A program made the translations under genes and the position numbers. DNA of 64,000 nt, taken from the NCBI GenBank assembly GCA_030144725.1, contig JASKMD010000012.1, positions 7,053,095 through 7,117,094 on the forward strand, read 5' to 3'. Below, piece after piece: positions 45,013-56,272 of this stretch (the first letter of the stretch is position 1; every line of letters starts with the position of its first letter). Below the pieces are notes generated by a model. The model ran no database searches. It worked only from the letters and a program-made list of their open reading frames with translations, and was not told where the DNA came from. The stretch is from Haematococcus lacustris (taxonomy: Eukaryota; Chlorophyta; Chlorophyceae; Chlamydomonadales; Haematococcaceae).

Positions 45013-46705
45013 ATGGTTTGCAGCCGGCGGCGTGCTAAATACGTAGCCCAAATAGTATCACCAAGGGCTGCTCATCTGCACAGTCCCAGTGGCTTGACAG
45101 CCACAGCAAGGAAGGCCGAGGCTATCGCTAAGGAGGTGCAGGCCGAGAATGCGTTGCTGGTGACCGAGGCCCAGTTGCAACTGGCTGTTGAGGAGGTCCT
45201 TGATGCCAGAGTGCACAACAGTGCAGCCCACACCGGAGCCGAGCCCACCTGAGCCCACACCGGGGCCGAGCCCACCTGAGCCCTCTGACTTCTTCATCCC
45301 CAATCGCATCTGGAGGTGTACTACCTTGCGTGCCCAATATCCAATGCCCCTGTGGAGTCCCTGCTGCAGCTACTCAAGCATGGGACGGGCATGTTCATGG
45401 AGCTACCAGCTCTGCTTGAGCTCATGTCCATGCGTACCCACATCGATGCCATTGGCGGCGTGGACGTGCCTGACTTTGCACAGCGGCTGCCAGAGCTACG
45501 CAAGGAAGTGCGGCGTGAGGAGGCAGCAGCAGCTATGGCCCGACGGATAGCAAAGGCGGAGATGAAAGCAGCAGCAGCAACTCATAGAGTGGGACAGGTG
45601 GTGGTTGATGTGGGGGACCATGAGGGGCAGCATAGACTGTCAGCAGCATATGCTCTGACCTATGATGGGTGCGATTACAGCCACACCACTGTCGAAGAGG
45701 CTGAGAAGCTATCCGTTAGGGAGTTGCAAGCTTACCTTCGCTTCCACCAGCAGGAGCTTATGAAGGGGTGGCTGAAGCCCAAGCTGAAGGGTCTTGTCAT
45801 GGCCCATATCTGCAACACAGTAGCCGCCCTGCATGGCGATGAGCTGGGGGTAGCAGCAGGTGCCGGTGCTGGTGCCGCCCCTGACCTGCCCCCCCCTCCT
45901 GCTGCACCCCCCTGGCAGCAGCAGGCAGCTGGTGCTGGTGCCGCACCTGACCTGCCCCCCACTCCTGCTGCTCCCCCCTGGCAGCAGCAGGCAGCTGGTG
46001 CTGGTGCCGCACCTGACCTGCCCCCCACTCCTGCTGCCCCCCCCTGGCAGCAGCAGGCAGCTGGTGCTGGTGCCGCACCTGACCTGCCCCCCACTCCTGC
46101 TGCTCCCCCCTAGCAGCAGCAGGCAGCTGGTGCTGGTGCCGCACCTGACCTGCCCCCCACTCCTGCTGCTCCCCCCTGGCAGCAGCAGGCAGCTGGTGCT
46201 GGTGCCGCACCTGACCTGCCCCCCACTCCTGCTGCACCCCCCTGGCAGCAGCAGGCAGCTGGTGCTGGTGCCGCCCCTGACCTGCTACCCCCCTCCTGCT
46301 GCACCCCCATGGCAGGAGCTGGCGGCTGGTGCTGGTGCTGCCCCTGGGCTGCCCCCCCCTCCTGCTGCACCCCCCTGGCAGCAGCAGGCAGCTGGTGCTG
46401 GTGCTGCCCCTGGGCTGCCCACCCCTCCAGCTGAGCAGCAGGGGGTCAGGGCGGAGCTGGACACCAGCTCGACACGCAAGCGGAGGGCGGGCGGGAGGGA
46501 CCGGACCCAACAAGTCGAGCAAGGTAACGTAGCAATGGCCTACACACCTTGTGTGGCCTTACAGAGTGGCCAGGTAGTAGGTACTACTCACGAAGCGGTC
46601 AAGCAATGCACCAGCGTTGTATACTTCCGAGCATGGGTGGAGGGGCGTCGTTACATCGGTTTTGCGTGCCATGTGCATTGTTTTGACTGCGGCGACTGTC
46701 CCTGA
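45013..46705 (+). pseudogene. Family A main protein: SAP-like segment plus PPWQQQ repeats, disrupted
   Basis: A helical N-terminal part (45013-45252: ARKAEAIAKEVQAENALLVT) is followed after a frame change near 45300 by VYYLACPISNAPVESLLQLL and a helix-rich stretch. Then comes LSVRELQAYLRFHQQELMKG with KPKLKGLVMAHI, spaced like a SAP DNA-binding helix-extension-helix. Next are 22-residue repeats (PPWQQQAAGAGAAPDL). A Trp codon became TAG at 46110-46112, and a one-base shift near 46287 moves the frame. The end encodes TRKRRAGGRDRTQ, then YFRAWVEGRRYIGF and HCFDCGDCP-stop (46705). Probably the element-encoded DNA-binding protein; enzymatic motifs are not evident. Confidence 0.5.
45858..46432 (+). 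repeat. 66-bp coding tandem repeat
   Basis: About nine units of GCAGCAGGCAGCTGGTGCTG plus CCGCACCTGACCTGCCCCCC-type sequence. Copy 1 has about five (4010-4330). Repeat number thus differs between element copies. Confidence 0.92.
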
Positions 46706-46995
46706 CTGTTTGCAGAGGCTACTGGGCCACGTCGGTCGCGGCGGTCGATCGCGGCGAGGCCCGCATGAGCAAAACTGGCATGAATTTGAATGTCAAGATT
46801 CGAGCCGCCATAGCACTCAGCACAGTGCACAGTATTTAATGTTACAAGCTGCACCGCATAGCTGACAGAGTCCTCTATCCAGGGATGTGCGGAACCTAAA
46901 TAGAAACCACGTGGCTGAGACGCGGCGTCGTTTTGATTACCAGGGGTCGGTTTCCTATCATTTCCAGCCATTTTTTGAATGTTGGGGACACCTGA

Positions 46996-47090
46996 GTGAC
47001 AGGGCTATAACCTAGAGTTGGCATGACATGCATGCACTGATGTAAGCTGATGACATGTGGGGTACACAACTGTGCCACATCGGGCTATTG
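46996..47090 (-). repeat. Right half of the split Fanzor-type tail
   Basis: After the GTGACAG duplication, GGGCTATAACCTAGAGTTGG ... CTGATGTAAGCTGATGACA and a CAACTGTGCCAC block match 42780-42862. Confidence 0.75.
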
Positions 47091-47120
47091 AGCCACAGCA
47101 GTGCACTACCAGCCTCCCAC

Positions 47121-47154
47121 TCAGGTGTCCCCAACATGGGGTTGGTAATCTTCA
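47121..47154 (+). repeat. Solo left end of family A
   Basis: TCAGGTGTCCCCAACATGGG GTTGGTAATCTTCA is the intact left terminus. The similarity stops there and no right end is seen. Confidence 0.8.
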
Positions 47155-48251
47155 GTCTTCAGTCAATTTTAAGTCCCACACCTGCCAATGAGACTCTTGC
47201 AGTGTAGAGATCAATGCCGGGGTTGCCAGGATGAATGGCCAATGGCATCACCATGGCCCGTGCCCAAGGTGCATCATGTCTTTGGGTTCCGTCCCCATGG
47301 CTGCATGCAGGTCCTGTCGTACTGGGTAGCCAGGAGAGCAGAGCACAGTGGCAAGGAAGCTGCGGCAATAGTCATGCCTGAGGGAGCAGTGCCGAGGACT
47401 GACTGCATACAGGTGGTGGTCCGCACAGGCATCTCCACCTATATTCCTGACCCGACTAGTGGCGCTAGTAAGCTATGGTACATACCCTGGAGTTAAGCAC
47501 CCACGGCGCAGATCTGCTATGGTCGGCACCCAACCCAGGCTAGAGGTTTGGGTGCTGGCTGCAGAACCTTGCATACACATTACACACGCTGACTTCACAA
47601 GGTTTGCATATAGACCGTGGGCTGATGCATGTTTAAGTCCAGGTACAGGCTCACCACCCAACGAGCTCACCACACTCCAGAACTGCGCCATGACCCGCCG
47701 TACAAATAAACCTGTACTGACTTCATGATGCTTGCATATGAATACTGCCTCAGGCTTCTACCGCTGCTAGCGACTGCGGTTACTTAAACGGCCAAAAGGA
47801 TTCGCTGTACATTGGAAGCTGGAATGCTTGCCCCCACGGGCTAACGGAGCAGTGCGGCGAATGGTGCGAGGCCCGTTGCTTGAGTAATGAACACTAGTCT
47901 AGTAGCAATGTACACGAGTCAATACCTTGTTGTGGGTCCGTTAGGGATACGACTTGACCTGTACGCTCGCAGGCAAATGCAACAAACACGGAGAATGAGT
48001 TCGGTTTCGTACCAGCGTCCATAGTTGCAGACCTTGCCAACATTGGCGCGTGGAAGGTATCAGCCCCCTCGTCCCTCACTAGGACCCACTAGGACCCATT
48101 GGACGCGTATGTGAACTGCCAGCCTATCCTTCCCCGTGGAATGTATCAGCCCACAGACCTCCGTCAGACACCTCCTCCACAGACCTCCACAGACCCTTAG
48201 GCCTCCTTAAGACCACAGTGGGTCATGACAGCTTCTTGTTGACTTTTGCAG
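47155..48251. other. Repeat debris upstream of the TOGARAM-like gene
   Basis: Minus strand 47640-47700 encodes RRVMAQFWSVV, related to the 14.9-kb Fanzor-family fragment. 47970-48000 (GCAACAAACACGGAGAATG) resembles 3448-3466 of family A. 48060-48082 begins CAGCCCCCTCGTCCCTCACT like the Fanzor-tail terminus. No gene supported; the missing first exon(s) of the next gene were not found here. Confidence 0.5.
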
Positions 48252-51200
48252 TCTCGAGCTACAGCCATAGACAACCTGCAGAAGGCTCTCCATGATGTTA
48301 GCGACACGCAACAGCTCCTGCCTGGCTTGGGCCGCTTCGTGGCCTTCCTGGTCACATTGGTTGCTGACCCCAACTTCAAGATTGCCATATCCAGTAGGTG
48401 CTGCTGCTGCTATCAGCAACCTCCCAGCTGAGAGTGGCGACCCAGCTCACAGCCACTGGGTCATGTGCCAAACATGCAGGCATGCAAATCCTTGGGGACC
48501 TTGTCGCCAAGGTTGGCAGGGAGATTGAATCGCATCTCAAGTGCGTCCAGTGCCCTGCAGCAGCAGGCAGCCAGGCAGCCAGGCACTGGGCAGCCTGCCA
48601 GGCAGGCCAGCAGCAGGGCTGACTGAGGTCAAGGTAGCCAGCAGCAGGGCGCAGTGCAGGAGTCACATGTAAGGTGTCATGCCATGCAGGACGATCATTC
48701 CCAACCTGGTTGAAAAGTTTTCTGACAGCAAGATATTGGTCCGGAACGCAAACCTGAGGGTGCTGAAGCAGCTGTTGGTGGCCCCACACACCCACACCGT
48801 GCTGAGGCTGCTGGCATGCGGCATGTCTCACTCCAGCTGGAGAGTGAGGGAGGAGGTGATCAACACCGCCATCATGGTGGGCCGGCTGAGCAGTACAGCA
48901 ACTCCCTCATCGGCGTAGCAGGCTACAAGTACCACCGCAAAGACAGAAGCAGGTCCCAGGCACCAGGCTCAGCAGCGCACAGCAGCTGCATCACAACTGC
49001 ACCAGCTTGAAGAACACATTCCATCTGCACCCAGGTTGTGTTCCCCAATACATACCGTGCAACATCCTCCTTACAGTGCAATGCAGTGCGGGCCTGGGGC
49101 ATTGCTCCCAGTAGGACCCCCTGTGCTTGGCACCCCTGCACTGCCACATAGTGGCCACCCTTGGGTACCATCCGGGGCACCATCTGCCATATGCCTGGCT
49201 AGCCAGCAAGCCATGCTGCACCAGCCTCCCTGACCACAGGCCCTGCTGCCCCCCTGCACTCAGGCCCTGCTGCAGCCCACCCAGGACCTGGGCGACCCTG
49301 GCCCAGCCCTGCAGCTGCTGGTCAGAGGCATGGGGGACCCCAAGGACAAGGTCCGTGCAGTAGCTCTGGAGGGCCTGGCAGTGCTGGCCCACCGCCTGGG
49401 CAGCCCCACCCACCTGCTCAGCCTGCTGGCCCCCACCACCCTCACAGACAGCCAGCGCCAGCAGGTCAGCACCCGGCTGGCCGACCCTGCCCTGCCCACC
49501 GTCAGCCCAGAGGGGGTGGTGGAGCACTTGGAGCGGCTGGGGGCGACCAGCAGTGAGCCTGAGCCAGGGCCAGTGTCACGCAAGCCGGGCAGCCTGGCCA
49601 GTGCGAACAAGCTCCCGTGGGAGTCTCAGCCTCAGGCACGGCTCAGGGCCGGGCTGGAACCCCGCCCTGGGCCCAGCCCTGGCCCTGGGGTAGCACCCCT
49701 CCAGCACGCAGCTGCCTTGTCCCTGTGGTGTTCAGAAGGAGGGGTGGGGGCTGGCACAGCAGGTGCAGCACGAGAGGCTGGCAACAGCCTGGACACAGGC
49801 CATAGCCAGGCAGTGGGGGGCAGGGGTGCGGGGAGCATTCAGTGGGGGGGCTTGCTGGCGCCCTACCCTGACCCAGCCTCTCGCTCCCATGAGCCCCCTC
49901 CCCCAGCGCAGCCAGCATACCACAGCATCCTGCCCCCCGCCCCCGCCTTGCAGCGCCACCCACAGCCCTCACACAGCCCCACCGACAGTGGCAGCATCGA
50001 TGACAGAAGCGGCCAGGCTGCAGAATTTCTGGGGCCAGGTCAACACACCCTGGCTAAGCCAGCAGCAGCAGCAGCAGCAGCAGTGAGGGGTGACAGCAGC
50101 ACAGTCGGCCCGGGCGGCCCGGTGAGTGACCATCAAGGCTCCCCCCAGCAGAGCCTGGTGTGGAACCTGCTAGGGCCTGGGCAGCAGCGCCCCCTGCCTG
50201 CCGATGCCCGGCCCTTGCAGCTGCACCCTGGCCAGGGACCGAACCCCGCACCTGGCACCCGGGTGCCCGGCCCTGGGCGGCTGTCGCGCTATGCCAGCGG
50301 GCAGCAGCTGGAGCTGGCCCCAGGCAGTCAGGCGGGTGCGGTGCAGGGCGCAGGGGGTGAGGCACTGGGGCAGGCGCTGGGTGGGGCTGGCCACGGTTGC
50401 AGTGTGGAGCGCAGCTCCGACAGCAGGCTGTGGGGTGAGGCCGCATCTGACCTGGCCGGCCTGGGGGCGCAGCGGCAATCCAAGGACTCCTCAGGTGAGG
50501 CCAGATGAGCAGCAGACAGACCCCCCGCCCCCAACACACAGACCTGACCTGGCCCCCTCCCTTAGCAGGGGCTATGAATTGGGTGGGCACAGGCCTTGGG
50601 GGGGCCTGGGGGGCCTCGGGGGCAACACACTACCCCACAGGTGACTCATGGCGCTGCCATGTAGGCCAGGCTGGCTTGATGTGAGTGTGCCATGCCACAA
50701 TGCTGTGCTGTGTGCTGTGGCCCATGGCGCCCTGCTAAGCATGTCCCTGCCCCTCCAGAAGCAGACCCACCCTGAGCATCTCCTCTTGCCTGCCTTCCCT
50801 GACCTCCCCTCACCGCCTCTCACCGTCCCTGACCTCCCTGCCCTCCCCTGCGCTCCCCTGCCCAGGGGCTTGGCACCGTGACCTCAGCAGCCGCCGCAGC
50901 TTTGAACAGGGCTTGCATGAAGATGCCGGCCCTTCTAGCCCAGGCCCCTTGCCTAGCCACCTGAGCCACCGCCTCAGTCATGAACGACGCAGCCCCAGCC
51001 CCCTCTGTGGCCCCCACCCCCACAGCCTGGGAGCTGAGCAGCAGGGGCAGACTCACCTCACCCCAGGTGACCCTGCTCAGCTGCCAGAGGCTGGCAGCCC
51101 TAACGCCCTGTGGGCCGCCCAGCCACACTGCTCCATAGCTGCAGCCACCAACAGCAGCGCCAACGGTCAGGGGTGGGGTGCAGCCCCCCCCCCTCACCCA

Positions 51201-54200
51201 CGCCACCGCCCCCCCTCACCTCTGTACCCCCATGCAGCACAGCCGCCTGCCCACCCACTCCACAACCAACACCCCCAGCAGCCTGGCCAGCCACCCCCCC
51301 CGCCCTTGGCTCCCCCCCCGCCCAATGGGGGCAGCGCCAGCACACAGGGGGAGGGCTCCATCTTGGCAGGCTTGCAGGGGCAAGGGTCAACCAGGGCGCA
51401 GCCACAGCCACCCTCACTCGCCTCCAACAGCCAGGCGGGGTCCGGGGGCCTTGGGCTGTGGCTGAACTCCCCTCTGGAGCCTGAGCACTCTGGTGAGGGA
51501 GCGCTGCCTCACCCCCTCGACCTCCTCAGCCTCCTCAGCAGCCTCGTCATCATCAGCACCACCCTCAACATCACACTTGTGTCATCAACACGAGTGTAGC
51601 CGCCAATGACATCACCACCACCACCACCGCCACCCTGCTTGCCATAACAGTCACCACACTCAGTCCCCCTCACCTCATTGCCCTGCCCCTGCCTCACCGC
51701 ACACCTCGCCCCTGGTCACCGCACCCACACCATCCCCAGACACCTGCCTTGTCCTGCCGGGCCTCCACCCCAGCCAGCCCACACGCTGCAGTCTAGGGCT
51801 TGTTTCCCAGCCTAGCAAGGCTGGCCGCCTTGACCCATGACCCCCATCCCCAGGTTTGTTGAACCCACCTATGGCCCTGGCCATGGCAGCCCACCCTTGA
51901 CCCTGGCCCTAACACCCCAGCCCCAGCACCCCACCCCACCCTTGACCCTGGCCCTGAGTCCTAGTGCTCTGCCCCCCCCCCCACCCCCCCCTGCTGCGCT
52001 CTGCCTACAGCCCGGTCCGAGACCTTCAGCCCCAGCAAGGGTGAGCTGCTGGCCAACCTGAAGCGGCGGCAGATTGAGAAGCGCAGCACCAGCGCTCAAG
52101 TGCCTCAGCGGCCGGGGGGAGAGGAGTCCGCCCCCCCCCTGGCGGCGACAAGGGAGGGGGCTGCCTGGCTGCTGCCCTCCCAGGGATCGGCCTTCACTGC
52201 CGCACTGCCCCAGGTGAGGGGCGCCGGGCCAGCCAGTCCTGGGGCGCCACTAGGGGGCACTGGATGCAGCCGTGGGGCTGCTGAGCAGCCCAGGGCCAGC
52301 GGCCACGCTGTACAGCCTTGAGGCAGCCCAAGCGCCGCCCTGCCCAGCCCTGCCCTGCCCTGCCCAGCCCAGCCCAGCCCAGCCCTGCCCTGCCCTGCCC
52401 AGCCCAGCCCAGCCCAGCCCAGCCCAGCCCTGCCCTGCCCTGCCCAGCCCAGCCCAGCCCAGCCCTGCCCTGCCCTGCCCAGCCCAGCCCAGCCCAGCCC
52501 AGCCCAGCCCTGCCCTGCCCTGCCCAGCCCAGCCCTGCCCTGCCCTGCCCAGCCCTGCCCTGCCCTGCCCAGCCCAGCCCAGCCCAGCCCAGCCCAGCCC
52601 AGCCCAGCCCTGCCCTGCCCAGCCCAGCCCAGCCCAGCCCAGCCCAGCCCAGCCCAGCCCTGCCCTGCCCTGCCCAGCCCAGCCCAGCCCTGCCCTGCCC
52701 TGCCCAGCCCTGCCCAGCCCAGCCCAGCCCTGCCCTGCCCTGCCCAGCCCAGCCCAGCCCAGCCCTGCCCTGCCCTGCCCAGCCCTGCCCAGCCCAGCCC
52801 AGCCCTGCCCTGCCCTGCCCAGCCCAGCCCTGCCCTGCCCAGCCCTGCCCAGCCCAGCCCAGCCCTGCCCTGCCCAGCCCAGCCCAGCCCTGCCCTGCCC
52901 AGCCCTGCCCTGCCCTGCCGTGGTAGTGCTCCTCTGTCCTGATGCAGTGCCAGCCTCCACCCTGGCTTGCCCAAGGTCAGCCCTGTGTTGTGGCCTGAGG
53001 GACCGAGGTGCTTGGGGGCTGTCAAGGCAGACGCGCCCTGCACCACCCCACCCCACCCCACCCCACCGTAGGTCACTCCTCTCCCCCTGGCTGCCCCCCT
53101 GCCTGCCTAGGACATGTACGACCACCTGTCCGGCGCTGACCCGGCCTCCTCTTCCAGCACCCCCACCACTGGCACCCGCCGCAACCCTTTCGCCCACACC
53201 GCCCCCTGCCTGCCCTCCTACCCCTCCACCGCCTCAGAAGCCAGCCAGCTCAGCCTGCCTGGCGCCCTGTCCTCCTTCTCCTCCCAAGGCCTAGGCAGCC
53301 CACTGAACCCCAGCGGGCCCTCCTGCCTGCCCCCACGCCCCGTCGCAGCCCCCCTGGGGTCCGCGCACCACGCGCCCCCCCCACCCCCCTCCCACACCAC
53401 CCAGGGCTCCGGCGGCAGCTTCCTGGCTAACAGGGCCATCCGGGGCGCCCCCCCTCCCGCCCCCCTGGACACTGGCCTGGCCACCCGGCTTCTGCGTGGC
53501 CCCTCCCCCCCTCCCTGCCTCCCCCCCACCCGTGCCGCCAGCGCCACGGACGCCTATGCTGACGCAGGCAATGCCGCGACAGCCGGCTTAGCTGGCTCAG
53601 GCCTGGGTGATAGCCACAGCTCAGCCCTGACAGGAGCCTGCAGCCCAAAGACCCTGGGGCTGTCCCGGCTGACCCCTACCTTGCGGGGCCGCTCCTCTGA
53701 CGCCCTGCACCACCCCCTGCACCCCCTGGCCGCAACCCACACTGCCCACGCACACCTGTCCACGGTGCCGGCAGGGCCGGGCAGCCTGGACAGCAGCGGC
53801 AGCAGCAGCAGCCTGGCCCAGGGGGGCGGCCTGGGGGGCTGCTCTGCGCCTGGGTCCCCTGCCGCCCCCCTGCCACATCGCATGGGGGTGTCACAGGGAG
53901 GAGGCGGGCCAGGGGGGGGTGGTGGTGGGGGGCCAGGGGGGGCTGCTGCCACAGCTGGGTACTGGGACAAGGCGGTGAGGGCGCTGGAGGAGCTGAGTGC
54001 AGCGGACCTGACACCCCTGGAGGTCTGGGCCTCCCCGCCCCCCCACCCCCCCCACACACACACCTCCTCTAGGGCATTGATCATCGTTGATCGTTGATCC
54101 TTAGTCAGCCCTGGCCTGACCCTGCTGCCTCCTGCTCTTGCCTGCTCTGTGTGCCGCTCCTGCGTTCAGATCGCTGTTGCACCCTATAGCCCAGCTCCTG

Positions 54201-56188
54201 CATGATGTTTGCTGTTCAAAGCAGCTGGGGTCCATGTAGATTTAACAAATGCTATGTACCTGCGCTCAGTTGCACCCTATAGCCCAGCTCCTGCATGATG
54301 TTTGCTGTTCAAAGGAGCTGGGGTCCATGTAGATCCGTGCCAGAAAACAGAAAACCGTTGGGAAATTGTTGCAAAATGATGTTTAAGCTGCTATGTACTT
54401 TTAACAAATGGTTGTGAGACAGTGGGTCTGTGTGGCTGTGTTCCCACAGGAACCAGAGCGAGCGCTGAAAGCCGCAGTGGCCAAGATGATAGAGGCCAAC
54501 AATGCCGACCGCAAGGAGCTGGACTGGCAGGTGCGCCCTGGCCTGACCTGGCCTGACCTCAGGGGGGTGGCCTGGCCCGCACGGGCCCCCCTGCTGCTGC
54601 CCCTCCCCTCCACCCCAGCCCCGCCCTGCCACCCCCACCTCTAGGCCCAGGGCCCTAGCCAGGTGCTAGAGGGTGGCAGGGGCCAGCTCTGTGTTCATGG
54701 CTCCAGGGTGGCGCCTCTATGTAGCCCTTCCGATCCCTCCTGTCCCCACCTGCCCTCCTGATCAGCCACCGCCCCAACCGGCCCCCTTCTCAGCTGCTGA
54801 CCACGTCAACCTGCCCCTGACCACCTCAACCAGCACCTGACCACCTCAACCTGCCCCTGACCACCTCAACCAGCACCTGACCACCTCAACCTGCCCCTGA
54901 CCACCTCAACCAGCACCTGACCACCTCAACCTGCCCCTGACCACCTCAACCAGCACCTGACCACCTCAACCTGCCCCTGACCACCTCAACCAGCACCTGA
55001 CCACCTCAACCTGCCCCTGACCACCTCAACCTGCCCCTGACCACCTCAACCTGCCCCTGACCACCTCAACCTGCCCCTGACCACCTCAACCTGCACCTGA
55101 CCACCTCAACCTGCCCCTGACCACCTCAACCTGCCCCAGGCCACCTCAACCTGCCCCTGACCACCTCAACCTGCCCCTGACCACCTCAACCTGCCCCTGA
55201 CCACCTCACCCACCACCCCATGTGCACAATGGCCTGCCTAGCTCTTTGTCATGGCGGGTGGGTGAGGCAGCGCCTGCCTGCGCCCCCCTTGGCTGCAGGG
55301 CCATTACGAGGCCCTGAACGATGCGCGGCGCCTTGTGCGACATCACCCTGACGTGCTGAAGGCCTCGCTGCACGAGCTGGTCCGCGCCGCCTCGCCCTCC
55401 ATTGACCAGCTGCGCAGCCTGACTGTGAAGAACGTGCTGCTGCTGGTGCAAGAGATGTTCCAGGGCCTGGGCAAGACCATGGACAGGGAGCTGGATGAGC
55501 TGGTGCCATGCCTGCTGAAGAAGGCGGGGGAGATCTCCAATGCAGGCAGGTGACAGGCCAGGGCAGGTGGAACCAGGGAGAAGGGGAGGGGCAGGGAAAG
55601 GTGGAAGGGCAGGAGCAAGGGGAGGGGCAGGGGTTGGGGCGGGGGAAGGGCAGGGGGAGGGGCAGGGGGAGTTGGGAGGGTAGGGTGGCATGGCCACCTT
55701 TCAGGTGCCGCCCACAGCCCCACGCCCGGACGCCTTGACAGAGATGTCTGCAGCTGCTGCCCCTGTGGGAGCCTTTCCTGCTGCTGCTGCTGATGGTGCT
55801 AGTCCCAGCGCAAGTGCCAGCAAGCATGATGCTGATGATGGTGCTACCACTGCGGCGGTGGCTGTCACCACAGGGCGGGAGAACTTCCTGACGTCTGAAG
55901 CAGACCGCACCTTGACAGAGATGTGCCGTGTGTGCTCGGAGACCCGGGTCATCACGGCCCTCACCGCCAGCGCTAACCACAAGAGCATGCACGTGCGCGC
56001 TAAGGTGGGGCCGGGAGTGGCAGCTGCAACAAGCAGCAGGCAGGCAGGCAGTGGGCTTGGCCAGGCTAACATGCAGCAGGCAGGCTACATGGCTGGCAAG
56101 CAGGTGGGTGGGCAGTGATGGAAGGACAGGCAAAGCGCACTGCCTGCCTGCCTGCTTTACCTGCCTGCCTGCTTGCCTGCCTGCTTTA

Positions 56189-56272
<84 letters not shown>

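Larger units (their letters stand above)
44115..46995 (+). mobile_element. Short-TIR DNA transposon, family A, copy 2 (longest copy)
   Basis: Begins TCAGGAGTCCCCAACAT and ends with its inverted match GTTGGGGACACCTGA, flanked by direct GTGACAG (44108-44114 and 46996-47002), a 7-bp target duplication. 2881 bp. It contains a conserved ORF (44247-44597), a C-rich tract, a coding region with a SAP-like helix pair and about nine 66-bp repeats (45013-46705). A premature stop and a frame change in the repeats show that it is inactive. It inserted into a Fanzor-family tail. No known transposase motif is recognised. Confidence 0.88.

Noticed and set aside
47159..47368. Minus-strand LAIHPGNPG as a RuvC-I motif with Asp changed to His
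   Set aside because: Only a few residues match, and it lies downstream rather than upstream of the RRVMAQFW fragment, the wrong order for one Fanzor-like gene; chance similarity cannot be excluded.
52272..53294. Long open frames of Pro/Ala/Cys or Gly/Ala/Trp repeats on both strands
   Set aside because: Product of the stop-free AGCCC/TGCCC pentanucleotide; it lies in an intron whose flanking exons join in phase.
54797..55208. 20-bp direct repeats as a CRISPR array
   Set aside because: Units are contiguous with no unique spacers, and the sequence is an intron of a eukaryotic gene.
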